64,000 nt of DNA from Roseovarius sp. THAF27 (GTDB lineage Bacteria; Pseudomonadota; Alphaproteobacteria; Rhodobacterales; Rhodobacteraceae): positions 186,001 through 250,000 of the forward strand of contig NZ_CP045393.1 of the NCBI RefSeq assembly GCF_009363655.1, given 5' to 3'. Position numbers and translations under genes: made by a program. The notes below the pieces were generated by a model. It made no database searches, was not told where the DNA came from, and worked only from the letters and a program-made list of their open reading frames with translations. Shown here piece by piece: positions 27,831 to 36,163 of this stretch. Each line of letters starts with the position of its first letter. Position 1 is the first letter of the stretch.

Positions 27831-28582
27831 ATGGGCCCGAACATATCGCGGGCCACACGTGGCATGGCCGCAAGGGCGAGGTCCGCAACGCGTTCCGGTA
27901 CAGTATCGACTATGTGATGGTCGATGCGGAGGCCGCGTTGCCGAAGAGCCGTGTGTTCGGGCGCAACCGCGCCGGCCTCTTCAGCTTGCGGGACCGGGAT
28001 CATGGCGGCCCGCCGGGGCAGGGGCGTGGCGCGGCCTGGGTGCGCGAGGTGCTGGAGGCGCACCAGTTCGCGGCCCCCGTTCGGATCGAGCTGTTGGCCC
28101 AACCGCGGGTGCTGGGGCATACCTTCAACCCGGTGTCGTTCTGGCTGTGTTACAACGCGGCGGATGACCTGATGGTGGTGATCGCGGAAGTGACCAACAC
28201 CTATGGCGACAGGCATTCGTACCTGTGTCACCACGATGATCGCAGCCCCATAGGCCCGGAGGACCGGCTGCGGGCGAAGAAGGTGTTTCATGTCTCGCCG
28301 TTTCAGACGATTGAGGGCGACTACACGTTCCGGTTCGATATCCGGCCCGACCGGATCGGGATCTGGATCGACCTGAGCCGGGGCAAGGACGGGGTGATCG
28401 CGACGCTGGTGGGGGACCGCAGGCCCTTGACCACGGCGGGTGTTCTGAAGGCGCTGGCGCGGCGGCCGCTGGGGTCGCGCCGGGTGCTGGCGCTGATCCA
28501 CTGGCAGGCGCTGAAGCTGTGGTGGAAGGGCGCGAAATTCCAGAACCGGCCCGAGCCGCCGACACGGGAAGTGAGCCGATGA
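27827..28582 (+). CDS. DUF1365 family protein (RSP_1090-like)
   Basis: 251 residues of the DUF1365 family: HTWHGRKGEVRNAFRYSIDYVMVDAE at the start, then RVFGRNRAGLFSLRDRDHG, and FNPVSFWLCYN, a strongly conserved motif. GTG 27827 overlaps the previous stop (GTGA). The biochemical activity is unknown; in R. sphaeroides I recall the orthologue being needed for singlet-oxygen-triggered ChrR loss. Possibly lipid-related, given its partners. Confidence 0.86.
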   Translation: MNGPEHIAGHTWHGRKGEVRNAFRYSIDYVMVDAEAALPKSRVFGRNRAGLFSLRDRDHGGPPGQGRGAAWVREVLEAHQFAAPVRIELLAQPRVLGHTFNPVSFWLCYNAADDLMVVIAEVTNTYGDRHSYLCHHDDRSPIGPEDRLRAKKVFHVSPFQTIEGDYTFRFDIRPDRIGIWIDLSRGKDGVIATLVGDRRPLTTAGVLKALARRPLGSRRVLALIHWQALKLWWKGAKFQNRPEPPTREVSR

Positions 28583-29844
28583 GCGGGGCCGGCAAATCGC
28601 CGCGCCTGCCGGCCTTTGCGCTGTTCGCGGCGATGCTGTCGGCGGCTGGGCTGCCGCTGTACATGCACGCGCCGAAGTTTTTCGTCGACGAGTACAGCGT
28701 GTCGCTGGCGGCGCTGGGGACGGTGCTGGGGGTGCTGCGCTTGCTGGATTTCGTGCAGGACCCTGTTTTGGGGCGGGTGTCGGCGATGACGGCGGGCTAT
28801 CGCGGGCTGACCGTGCTGATCGCCGGGGTGGCGATGATCGCGGGGATGCTGGGGCTGTTCGCGGTGGAGCCGGTGTTGCCGCCCTTGTGGTGGTTCGCTG
28901 TGATGCTGACGCTGGTGTTTTCGGCGTTCAGCTACCTGACGATCTGTTTCTATGCGCAGGGCGTGTCGGTGGCAGGCCGTATGGGCACGGGCGGGCACCT
29001 GCGCGTGGCGCGGTGGCGCGAGACCGGGGCGCTGTTGGGGATCTGTGCCGCCGCCGTGGCCCCCGTGGCGCTGGGCGGGTACGCGGCCTTTGCCGTGGCC
29101 TTTGCCGGGCTGGGGCTGGTGGCGCTGTGGGCGATGGGCACCGAATGGCGCGGGCAGCCGCCGGAGGAGGGCGTGACCTCGCAATTGGGGACGGTGCTGC
29201 GCGATGCGAAAGCGCGGCGGCTGTTGCTGGTGGCCTTGGCCAACTCGGCGCCGGTTGCGGTGAGTTCGACGCTGTTTTTGTTCTATGTCGAGGACCGGCT
29301 GGCGGCGCCGGGCTGGGAAGGGCCGCTTCTGTTGGTCTTTTTCCTGAGTGCTGCTGCGGCGGCGCCGATGTGGGGCAAGCTGGCCGAGAGTTATGGCGCG
29401 CGGCGGGTGCTGATCTGGGCGATGGTGCTGGCCATCGTGGCCTTCGCGTTTGCCGTGATGCTGGGCGCGGGCGACATCTGGGCGTTTGCCGTGATCTGCG
29501 TGCTGACCGGCGTGGCGCTGGGGGCGGACATGACGCTGTTGCCGGCGCTTTTTGCCGACCGGATGGCGGAGGTGTCGCCGGGGGCTGCCGAGGGCTTCAG
29601 CCTGTGGTCCTTCGTGTCGAAGATCACGCTGGCGATTGCGGCGGTGGGCCTGCTGCCGCTGCTGGAGTCGGTCGGCTATGCCTCGGGGCAGGAGAATTCG
29701 GAAGATGCGTTGTGGGCGCTGGGCCTGCTGTACGGGGCGGTGCCGTGCGTTCTGAAACTGGCGGCGATCGCGCTGCTGGCAACGGTGCCCGGGGGCGGGG
29801 ACGCGCCCCAGGGGGCCATGGTTGAAGCGGGGAGACGGAGATGA
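28579..29844 (+). CDS. MFS transporter, glycoside-pentoside-hexuronide cation symporter type
   Basis: 421 residues with about 12 transmembrane helices. The segment YMHAPKFFVDEYSVSLAALGTVLGVLRLLDFVQDPVLGRVSAMT is typical of the GPH/MelB-like fold, with the conserved Asp of the family in LLDFVQDP. The start overlaps the DUF1365 stop (ATGA). In this operon it more likely moves a lipid or stress metabolite than a sugar; that is inference from position. Confidence 0.85.
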   Translation: MSGAGKSPRLPAFALFAAMLSAAGLPLYMHAPKFFVDEYSVSLAALGTVLGVLRLLDFVQDPVLGRVSAMTAGYRGLTVLIAGVAMIAGMLGLFAVEPVLPPLWWFAVMLTLVFSAFSYLTICFYAQGVSVAGRMGTGGHLRVARWRETGALLGICAAAVAPVALGGYAAFAVAFAGLGLVALWAMGTEWRGQPPEEGVTSQLGTVLRDAKARRLLLVALANSAPVAVSSTLFLFYVEDRLAAPGWEGPLLLVFFLSAAAAAPMWGKLAESYGARRVLIWAMVLAIVAFAFAVMLGAGDIWAFAVICVLTGVALGADMTLLPALFADRMAEVSPGAAEGFSLWSFVSKITLAIAAVGLLPLLESVGYASGQENSEDALWALGLLYGAVPCVLKLAAIALLATVPGGGDAPQGAMVEAGRRR

Positions 29845-30425
29845 TGTTCGAAGGATTTCTGATCATGTGCGGCGCGGCGCTGGCGACCGGGGTTGCGGTG
29901 CTGCGCAATCGGTTCGCCGGGTTTCGGGCGCAAAGCGTCGAGGATTATGCCGAGACACTGCCGCGGTTCGACCTGCGCCAGCATCTGAACGGGCCGATGC
30001 GTTGCGAGGGAGTTATATATGGACCGCTGGGGCGCGTGGCCTCGCGGTTTTCCGCCCGGTTCGATGCGAGATGGGACGGCAACAAGGGCGTGATGGCCGA
30101 ACGGTTTACCTATGACAGCGGCACGGTGCAGGAGCGCGAGTGGCGGCTGGAGCTGGGCAATGACGGGCGCATCCGGGCCGAGGCCGATGACGTGGTCGGC
30201 ACCGGGCAGGGCCGGCACGCGGGGGCGGCGGTGCAATTGTGCTATGATATACGCCTGCCCGCCGATGCGGGTGGTCATGTTCTGAGCGTCGAGGACTGGA
30301 TGTACCTGACGCCGGCTGGAACCATTGTGAACCGCAGCCAGTTCCGCAAGTATGGGATCAAGGTCGCCGAGCTTGTGGCGACCCTGCAAAAGTTGGACGA
30401 TACGGATATTCAGAAAGCGGCATAA
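29841..30425 (+). CDS. DUF3833 family protein
   Basis: 194 residues with a short hydrophobic N-terminus (FLIMCGAALATGVAVL), then a lipocalin-like beta-rich domain typical of DUF3833 (LNGPMRCEGVIYGPLGRVASRFSARF, WMYLTPAGTIVNRSQFRKYGIKVAEL). Its start overlaps the MFS stop as ATGATG. Function unknown; fourth gene of the RpoE-linked operon. Confidence 0.85.
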   Translation: MMFEGFLIMCGAALATGVAVLRNRFAGFRAQSVEDYAETLPRFDLRQHLNGPMRCEGVIYGPLGRVASRFSARFDARWDGNKGVMAERFTYDSGTVQEREWRLELGNDGRIRAEADDVVGTGQGRHAGAAVQLCYDIRLPADAGGHVLSVEDWMYLTPAGTIVNRSQFRKYGIKVAELVATLQKLDDTDIQKAA

Positions 30426-31156
30426 TGGACTGGACTGGAAAACGCTATTGGCTGGTGGGTGCCAGCGAAGGCCTTGGCGCGGCATTGGCACGGAAACTGA
30501 GCGCGGTGGGGGCGGAGGTGATCCTGTCGGCGCGCAGCGAGGACCGGCTGAAAGAGGTGGCGGAGATGCTGCCGGGGCGATCCAGTATCGTGACCGTGGA
30601 CGTGACCGACGAGGAAAGCGTAAAGGCCGCCGCCGAAGAGGTGGGCGAGATCGACGGGGTGGTGACGCTCGCCGGGGTCTATTGGCCGATGAAGGCGACC
30701 GAGTGGGAGCCTGAGCAGGTGACCGCCATGGCGGACGTGAATTTCACCGGCACGGTGCGGGTGCTGAACCACGTGGTGCCCAAGATGGTTACGCGGGACC
30801 ACGGGCACATCGTTGTGACTGGCTCGCTGGTGGGCTTTCGCGGGCTGCCGGGGGCCATTGGATATGGCGCGTCGAAGGCCGGGATCATGTCGCTGGCGCA
30901 GAGTATGCGGGCGGATTTGTGGCGCACGGGCGTGCTGGTGCAATGCGCCAACCCGGGTTTCATCCGCACGCGGCTGACCGATAAGAACGATTTCAAGATG
31001 CCGGGGCTGATGGAGCCCGAAGAGGCCGCTCAGATCATGTTCGAGCTGATGAACGACGAGAACGCGTTCGACCGGAACTTTCCCAGCTGGTTCAGCCTTG
31101 TATTTCGCGGCGCGCGGTTCCTGCCCAACTGGTTATATTTCCGCCTGTTTGCGTGA
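30425..31156 (+). CDS. Short-chain dehydrogenase/reductase (RSP_1087-like)
   Basis: 243-residue Rossmann-fold oxidoreductase. The nucleotide loop is GASEGLGAALA (residues 14-24), the catalytic Ser is in VVTGSLVGF and the Tyr-x3-Lys pair in YGASKAG. The C-terminus NWLYFRLF is hydrophobic and could touch the membrane. ATG overlaps the DUF3833 stop (TAATG). Last gene of the operon coupled end to end from 26532. Confidence 0.88.
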   Translation: MDWTGKRYWLVGASEGLGAALARKLSAVGAEVILSARSEDRLKEVAEMLPGRSSIVTVDVTDEESVKAAAEEVGEIDGVVTLAGVYWPMKATEWEPEQVTAMADVNFTGTVRVLNHVVPKMVTRDHGHIVVTGSLVGFRGLPGAIGYGASKAGIMSLAQSMRADLWRTGVLVQCANPGFIRTRLTDKNDFKMPGLMEPEEAAQIMFELMNDENAFDRNFPSWFSLVFRGARFLPNWLYFRLFA

Positions 31157-31226
31157 GATCAAGGTCGCGGCCTGTTTTCGAGACCAGATTTCCGCTAGAC
31201 TGAAATACGGAAAAGGAGGTCGGGAC

Positions 31227-31553
31227 ATGCTGGATATCAGCACGTACAAAGTCGCCCAGGTGATCCTCATGTCGCGCGAACTGGACCGCGCGGAAGGAGA
31301 GCTGAGGGCGTTCATCGAGCGGCTGGCCGAGGACGAGCAGGCCAGCCTGGTGGCGTTGATGTGGATCGGGCGCGGCAGCTTCGGGGCCGACGAGATCGAA
31401 GAGGCCAAGGCGACCGCGCGGGAGGAGGCCACGACGCCGACGGCGGATTACCTTCTGGGCACGCCGCATTTGTCGGATCATCTGGAAAACGGGTTGGACG
31501 AGCTGGGCCTGTCGGCGCAGGACGACGAGGACGACCTGGTGCGCGGTGGGTGA
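31227..31553 (+). CDS. DUF3775 family protein
   Basis: 108 residues, acidic, starting MLDISTYKVAQVILMSRELD and containing LVALMWIGRGSF, both DUF3775 marks. Start ATG 31227 has a near-perfect AAAGGAGGT site 6 bases upstream, suggesting strong, independent translation 70 bases after the SDR gene. Function unknown. A triple hairpin array begins 12 bases after its stop. Confidence 0.82.
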   Translation: MLDISTYKVAQVILMSRELDRAEGELRAFIERLAEDEQASLVALMWIGRGSFGADEIEEAKATAREEATTPTADYLLGTPHLSDHLENGLDELGLSAQDDEDDLVRGG

Positions 31554-31565
31554 TTTTCGCGGCGT

Positions 31566-31625
31566 GGTGGGTTTTCACCCACCACAGGTGGGTTCTCACC
31601 CACCACAGGTGGGTTCTCACCCACC
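31566..31625. repeat. Triple tandem hairpin array (CCTACG-family stems)
   Basis: Three copies of a 21-base unit, each holding the hairpin GGTGGGTTYTCACCCACC followed by ACA (the third runs into CGA). Copies start at 31566, 31587 and 31608. It lies in the 192-base gap between the DUF3775 and beta-barrel genes and lacks the CCTACG tail seen at single copies. Confidence 0.9.
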
Positions 31626-31745
31626 CGACGCAGTGTTGCGCCTTTGCCCGCGGGGCCGGGAAATTGCAGCCGGCCGCGCGGAGAGTGCCCGAAACGGCGC
31701 GGAATGTGGTATGCTCCGGGGCAAAGGCGTTTTCAGGAGGATGAA

Positions 31746-32360
31746 ATGAAAACATCTGTCGTCGTCGCAGCCATCGTTTCAATCACGGCCGCCCCCGCAC
31801 TGGCAGGCAACCTAACGCCGCCGGCGGATCCCTACGTGCCGCCGCCGCCCGTGCCGGTTTCGGACTGGGCCGGGCCGTATGTCGGTGTGCAGCTGGGTTT
31901 CGGCGATTTCGATTTTGACGCAACCTTGCCTCCGCCTGCCGGGGCGAACATTCCGCAGGTCATCAACCTTGACGACGATGGCTTCCTGGGCGGTGTTCAC
32001 GCCGGATACAACTGGGATCGCGGCACGCTGGTCTACGGCGTCGAGGGGGATATCGACTTTACCGATATCTCGTTCAACACCGTGGATGTCGACTCGATTT
32101 CCCGCCTGCGCCTGCGCGTCGGTCTCGATACCGGCAGCGCGTTCGTCTACGGCACCGGCGGCGCGGCCTACATGAGCGGTGGCGGCGGTGCGGTCAGCAT
32201 CGACAGCTGGGGCTGGGTGGCGGGTGCCGGGGTGGATTTCAAGCTGAGCGAGAAATGGGTCGCGGGCGCCGATGCGCTGTACCACGAGTTCGACGACGTG
32301 TCCCCGTCGGGCAGCGTCGACGGCATGACCTATCGTCTGCGGATGTCCTATCGGTTCTAG
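31746..32360 (+). CDS. Outer-membrane beta-barrel protein (Omp25/Opa-like)
   Basis: 204 residues with a signal peptide (MKTSVVVAAIVSITAAPALAG), a proline-rich linker (PPADPYVPPPPVPVSD) and an eight-stranded barrel starting WAGPYVGVQLGFGDF, with FLGGVHAGYNWDRGTLVYGVEGD and a C-terminal Phe (RLRMSYRF). This is the rhizobial/Rhodobacterales surface-antigen type. The ribosome site AGGAGG precedes ATG 31746; a second ATG at 31741 is out of frame. Confidence 0.9.
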   Translation: MKTSVVVAAIVSITAAPALAGNLTPPADPYVPPPPVPVSDWAGPYVGVQLGFGDFDFDATLPPPAGANIPQVINLDDDGFLGGVHAGYNWDRGTLVYGVEGDIDFTDISFNTVDVDSISRLRLRVGLDTGSAFVYGTGGAAYMSGGGGAVSIDSWGWVAGAGVDFKLSEKWVAGADALYHEFDDVSPSGSVDGMTYRLRMSYRF

Positions 32361-32389
32361 GACCGGGGCCACAGTGGCGAGGGTGGCGC

Positions 32390-32411
32390 GTGGGCTTGCG
32401 CCCACCCTACG
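32390..32411 (+). repeat. CCTACG-family hairpin
   Basis: GTGGGC-TTGC-GCCCAC followed directly by CCTACG, 30 bases after the beta-barrel gene. The stem differs from GTGGGT/ACCCAC copies at one pair and stays complementary. Confidence 0.85.
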
Positions 32412-32426
32412 CCTTTTGCAAGGCCG

Positions 32427-33569
32427 TCAGCCGAGGTGGTCCACGACCTGAAGGTGCTGCGCCAGCCGGTCGACCTCTGACAGCAGGCGTTCCACCAGCC
32501 TCGGGTCGTTGGGTGCGGGGCTGACGCCGGCGGGGATTTGGCCTTGCGCCACAGCCTCGACCGCGAGGGACACCGGGACCGACACCAGCCGCGACATCGC
32601 CGTGCCGCGCGCGTCGCCCCAGGCATCCATGACAAAGGTCTTGTGCCAGACGGCGTCGCCGCCGCGTTCGGCCTTGAGGTCGACACAGAGCACGACGCGG
32701 TCGGGGTCATCCTCGCCATAGGCGTTGTCGCGCCAGAACTGGTCGGACATTTCCTTGAGCCTTGTCTCGCCTTCGGGGCCTTCGAGCGTTTCGATTTCGG
32801 CGAAGACATCGGCCCAGGCGTCGGACCAGCCGTTGAGGCGCAGTGTGCCGCGGACGAATTCCTTGACCCGCCACGCGGGCTCGAAGCCGTAATCGTCGAG
32901 GAAGGGCAGGCTGTCGCGGTTGGGGTAGACCTCGAACGTTTCGGGCGTGGGCAGGGGCGCGGTGTAGGTGCCGAGCGCGTCCCAGGGGCGCTGGACGTTC
33001 AACTCCGAGTAGTTGCGGATCGAGCGGGAGGGCGAGCGCAGGGCCTTGAGCACGCCCAGGGGCGACCAGCTGAATTTGTAGCGGAAGGGGTTGGGGTTTT
33101 GGGGGATGCCGCCGCAATAGCTGAGAAAGCTGAGGTCGTTTTCGGGGTTGAAGGCCGCCGAGGCGCGGTAGTCGGCCATCAGGTGGTGGGCCATCAGGTG
33201 GTCGATGCCGGGATCGAGGCCGATTTCGTTGACCACGGAAACGCCGCGCAGGAGCGCCTTGGCGTGGAGTTCGCGCATCTCGGGGGCGATGTAGGAGCTT
33301 GAGACGAAGTGTGCGCCCTTGTTGATGCACATCTCGGCGATGGGCACGTGCCAGTCGCCGGGGAGCATGGACACCACGATGTCGCCCTCCTGAACCTCGG
33401 ACGAGAGCATGTCGAAATCGAAGGCGCGGATGCGGTTCGTGAGGTCGCCCACGGCGGCCTCGGCCTTGTCCAGAGAGCGGTTCCAGACGGTGACGGAATG
33501 GCCCGTCTCGATCAGCCTGCGCAGGCCGGGCACCGCCGAAAGGCCGGTGCCACACCAGTGGATTGTCAT
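32427..33569 (-). CDS. Saccharopine dehydrogenase-like reductase (Lys9-like)
   Basis: 380 residues with an N-terminal Rossmann domain (WCGTGLSAVPGLRRLIETGHSVTVWNR) and the large alpha/beta domain of glutamate-forming saccharopine dehydrogenase: GLDPGIDHLMAHHLM and FLSYCGGIPQNPNPFRYKFSWSP are family hallmarks. It would interconvert saccharopine with 2-aminoadipate semialdehyde and glutamate. The neighbouring gene is the lysine-forming partner, so the pair encodes both steps of the saccharopine route; direction (lysine breakdown or synthesis) is not decided by sequence, though dapF is also present here. Confidence 0.86.
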   Translation of the reverse strand: MTIHWCGTGLSAVPGLRRLIETGHSVTVWNRSLDKAEAAVGDLTNRIRAFDFDMLSSEVQEGDIVVSMLPGDWHVPIAEMCINKGAHFVSSSYIAPEMRELHAKALLRGVSVVNEIGLDPGIDHLMAHHLMADYRASAAFNPENDLSFLSYCGGIPQNPNPFRYKFSWSPLGVLKALRSPSRSIRNYSELNVQRPWDALGTYTAPLPTPETFEVYPNRDSLPFLDDYGFEPAWRVKEFVRGTLRLNGWSDAWADVFAEIETLEGPEGETRLKEMSDQFWRDNAYGEDDPDRVVLCVDLKAERGGDAVWHKTFVMDAWGDARGTAMSRLVSVPVSLAVEAVAQGQIPAGVSPAPNDPRLVERLLSEVDRLAQHLQVVDHLG

Positions 33570-33582
33570 GTTGGTGTCCCCT

Positions 33583-34629
33583 TCAAACGTGCTCGCGGAA
33601 GGTCCGTTCCGCGCGCGCCCATACTCCGGCGTCCAGTTTGTCCAGTGTTTTCAGGGATGGCAAGAGTTGGCTGGCATAGTCCTGCGAGGATTCCAGCGGC
33701 AGGAGCGAGGGCAGGTTGTCGATCGCCATGACGTCGAGCGGGGGCGCGTCGTGCACGCGGGTCACCGGCGCGTCCCAGGTGGTGGCCTGGGAGTAGACCG
33801 GCACGGGGTTGTAATCGCTGTCGGGGTCGCAGGCGACGTCGCCGATGACGGTCAGGCGGCGGGGGGCGGTCAGGGCCTCTGCCGGCACGAAGACGGGCGT
33901 GCCGGGGCGGGCGAAGATGCAGTTGAGAAAAAGGTCGTGGTCCAGGATCTCGGGGAAGGGGCCGCCATGGGCGGTTTCGTCCATGTCCCACCGGGTGGGG
34001 GTGACGTCCATCGCGGTGCAGAGGTCGGCGGCGCCGGTGCCGACGCGGCCGAGCGCGCCGATGACGATGGCGGAAGGACGGTCGTGGCCGGTGGTGTCGA
34101 GCGCCTGCGCCAGGTCGGTCAGCAGCGCGTCCTTGTCCGGGTAGGCTGAGACGGGGCCGCAGGTCCGGCGCTGTTGCTGGGCGGCCCAGGCGAAGAGGCT
34201 GACGGCGGCGCCCGCATAGCCCGCCCAGTAGCCGAAGGCGGCGACGCGGCGGCCCTGTTCATCCACCAGGTATTCCAGGTCGTAGAGCGTGCCGCCCCCG
34301 GACTTGAAGCGGTCCAGCAGGCGGCGGCCGGAATGCTGGCCCTTGAAGGCGTGGCCGAACATGATGTGGCGGTGCGGCAGGGGTGTGCCGTCGTCGGGCA
34401 GTTCCTTGAGCCCGAAGATGATGGCGTCGCGGGGCGCGTCGGGCCAGCTGTTCTGCGGCACGATGGTGGCGCCTACGTCAGCATAGCGGTCGGTGGGGAT
34501 GATGCGGTCGGGGCTGTCCTCGACACTGAGGATCATGCCTTGCGCGATGAGCGCCGCCGCGCCCTCGGGGGTGAGGCCGGTGCGGTCTTCGTTGTCGCGC
34601 TGTTCGGCGCGGAGCCAGAGGTGGGTCAT
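33583..34629 (-). CDS. Saccharopine dehydrogenase, lysine-forming type (Lys1-like)
   Basis: 348 residues of the alanine dehydrogenase/saccharopine dehydrogenase fold. The start THLWLRAEQRDNEDRTGLTPEGA, the HIMFGHAFKGQ segment and AIVIGALGRVGTGAADLC (dinucleotide loop) match fungal-type Lys1. Predicted reaction: saccharopine to lysine and 2-oxoglutarate, or the reverse. ATG 34629 overlaps the GST stop as ATGA, and the Lys9-like gene starts 13 bases downstream. Confidence 0.86.
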   Translation of the reverse strand: MTHLWLRAEQRDNEDRTGLTPEGAAALIAQGMILSVEDSPDRIIPTDRYADVGATIVPQNSWPDAPRDAIIFGLKELPDDGTPLPHRHIMFGHAFKGQHSGRRLLDRFKSGGGTLYDLEYLVDEQGRRVAAFGYWAGYAGAAVSLFAWAAQQQRRTCGPVSAYPDKDALLTDLAQALDTTGHDRPSAIVIGALGRVGTGAADLCTAMDVTPTRWDMDETAHGGPFPEILDHDLFLNCIFARPGTPVFVPAEALTAPRRLTVIGDVACDPDSDYNPVPVYSQATTWDAPVTRVHDAPPLDVMAIDNLPSLLPLESSQDYASQLLPSLKTLDKLDAGVWARAERTFREHV

Positions 34630-35255
34630 GCGAAGTCTTTCGTCAGCAGGCCGTAGGCGCGGATGGCTGCGGCCGAGGGGCGGGCGGATATCATGGCGCG
34701 GTGGGCCTTGATCTTGGGGAAACGGTCCACGTCGACATTGTCGGTCTCGAGCCAGCAGCAGATGGCGAAGAGCCAAGGATCGGCGATGGTCATTTCTTCG
34801 CCCATGATGAAGGGGGCGAGGGCGCAGTTTTCCTCGATGAAGGTGCAGCTGTCGGCCATGGTTTGGGGCATCTTGGCCTTCATGTCGGCCAGTGCCGCGT
34901 CGCTGTCGGCCCAGCGGATGCCCCGGGGGCCATGGGCGTGGTTCACGTGCATTGTCGCGGCGAGGTAGTAGCAGACGCTGCGCATCTGGGCGGCCTGCCA
35001 CGGGTCGGCGGGGACGAGGTTTTTTTCCGGGGCGAGGCTGGCCACGTATTCGGCGATGGCACCGGTTTCGGTGAGGACGCCCTGATCGGTGACCAGTGCC
35101 GGGACGCGGCCCTTGGGGTTGAGCGCGAGGTAGTCGGGTTTGGTCTGGTCGCCATCGGCGAAGCTGAGCGCGACAGGCGTATGGTCCACGCCCGCCTCTT
35201 GCAGAAGCAGGCCGGTGGCGACGGAGATGGTGCCGGGGGCGTAGTAGAATTTCAT
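34626..35255 (-). CDS. Glutathione S-transferase family protein
   Basis: 209 residues: thioredoxin-like N-domain MKFYYAPGTISVATGLLLQEAG, NPKGRVPALVTDQGVLTETGAIAEYVA with the cis-Pro and glutathione-binding Glu-Thr, and a helical C-domain. The pattern is the bacterial beta/YfcG-like group. Overlaps the Lys1-like gene and starts 13 bases after the phosphatase stop, forming a four-gene unit. Its role with the saccharopine enzymes is unclear. Confidence 0.88.
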   Translation of the reverse strand: MKFYYAPGTISVATGLLLQEAGVDHTPVALSFADGDQTKPDYLALNPKGRVPALVTDQGVLTETGAIAEYVASLAPEKNLVPADPWQAAQMRSVCYYLAATMHVNHAHGPRGIRWADSDAALADMKAKMPQTMADSCTFIEENCALAPFIMGEEMTIADPWLFAICCWLETDNVDVDRFPKIKAHRAMISARPSAAAIRAYGLLTKDFA

Positions 35256-35268
35256 GGGCGTGGGTCCT

Positions 35269-35919
35269 TCAGACATAGGTGCGGGCATGGGCCCGGTCGG
35301 GACGATCGAGATGCGGGATGGCATTGAAGCCCGCGACCATCAGCGTGTCGTGCACGTAGCTGAGGCGGTGCATCGAGGCGTTGTTGATTTGCAGCATGAC
35401 GCGGGCCATCGCGGTGTTGTCGAGGTCGAGCACGTGGCGCAGGGCCATGCCGATGACCCCGCCGGAGGTGACCAGAAGGGTGCGGCCCGCGTCGGCGCAT
35501 TGCTCGGTCAGGACCTCGACGATGCGGGCGGCGAAGGCGTCGAAGCTTTCGGGGACGCCGGGCAGGTCGCCGGTGGTCCATAGGGTGATGACACGGGGCA
35601 GATGCGTGGCGAATTGCGAGGGGTCGGTGGGCACCGGGATGGCATGGGCGTCGAAGGCGGCCTGTGCGAGGGCGAAATAGCTGAGCTCGTTCAGGCGCGG
35701 GTCCCGGGTGGTGACGGTGACGCCCATGTGGTGGGCGGTGTCGACCTGGCGTTGCAGCGTGCCGGTGAGGACGCGGTCGAAATGCGGGTTGGTGGCGGCC
35801 AGATGCTCGCCCAGCCAGCGGGCCTGGTCGGCGCCGAGGTCGGAGAGTTGGTCGTAGCTGTCTTCGTCGGTGGCGTGGCTGTTGGCCTGTCCGTGCCGCA
35901 CAAGGATGAGTTCCGCCAA
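35269..35919 (-). CDS. Histidine phosphatase family protein
   Basis: 216 residues of the phosphoglycerate-mutase-like superfamily: ELILVRHGQANSH carries the phosphate-binding RHG with the catalytic His, ending with LVTSGGVIGMALRHVL. The substrate is not indicated. No ATG exists; TTG 35919 (ALAELILVRHG context) is the likely start, with TTG 35952 as an alternative. First gene of the GST-saccharopine unit. Confidence 0.82.
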   Translation of the reverse strand: MAELILVRHGQANSHATDEDSYDQLSDLGADQARWLGEHLAATNPHFDRVLTGTLQRQVDTAHHMGVTVTTRDPRLNELSYFALAQAAFDAHAIPVPTDPSQFATHLPRVITLWTTGDLPGVPESFDAFAARIVEVLTEQCADAGRTLLVTSGGVIGMALRHVLDLDNTAMARVMLQINNASMHRLSYVHDTLMVAGFNAIPHLDRPDRAHARTYV

Positions 35920-36016
35920 GGTGGGTGCTTTCGTCGTGTCAGATGCGGGCAACCTAGCGCCGCGGCGCGGGAGGGTGAAGGCGGTTGGGGCGGATTATTT
36001 CGGGGGACGGGGACGC

Positions 36017-36038
36017 GTGGGTTTTCACCCACCCTACG
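36017..36038 (+). repeat. CCTACG-family hairpin
   Basis: GTGGGT-TTTC-ACCCAC followed by CCTACG, in the 244-base space between the phosphatase and response-regulator genes. Confidence 0.88.
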
Positions 36039-36127
36039 TGGTGGTTGTGACGGGTCTGGAATGAGTCGCGGCAGGATGGATCGGAGGGCGTTGGTGGCGG
36101 GTGAGGGGTGTTTCGGGGTGGGGGCGC

Positions 36128-36149
36128 GTGGGTTGTCACCCACCCTACG
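36128..36149 (+). repeat. CCTACG-family hairpin
   Basis: GTGGGT-TGTC-ACCCAC followed by CCTACG, 111 bases from the previous copy in the same orientation and 15 bases before the response-regulator stop. Confidence 0.88.
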
Positions 36150-36163
36150 CGGTTGCGCGTGCG

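Noticed and set aside
31566..31625. Possible short CRISPR-like array
   Set aside because: Units are 21 bases and fully repeated, with only 3 bases between hairpins, so there are no unique spacers; no cas genes are in the window.
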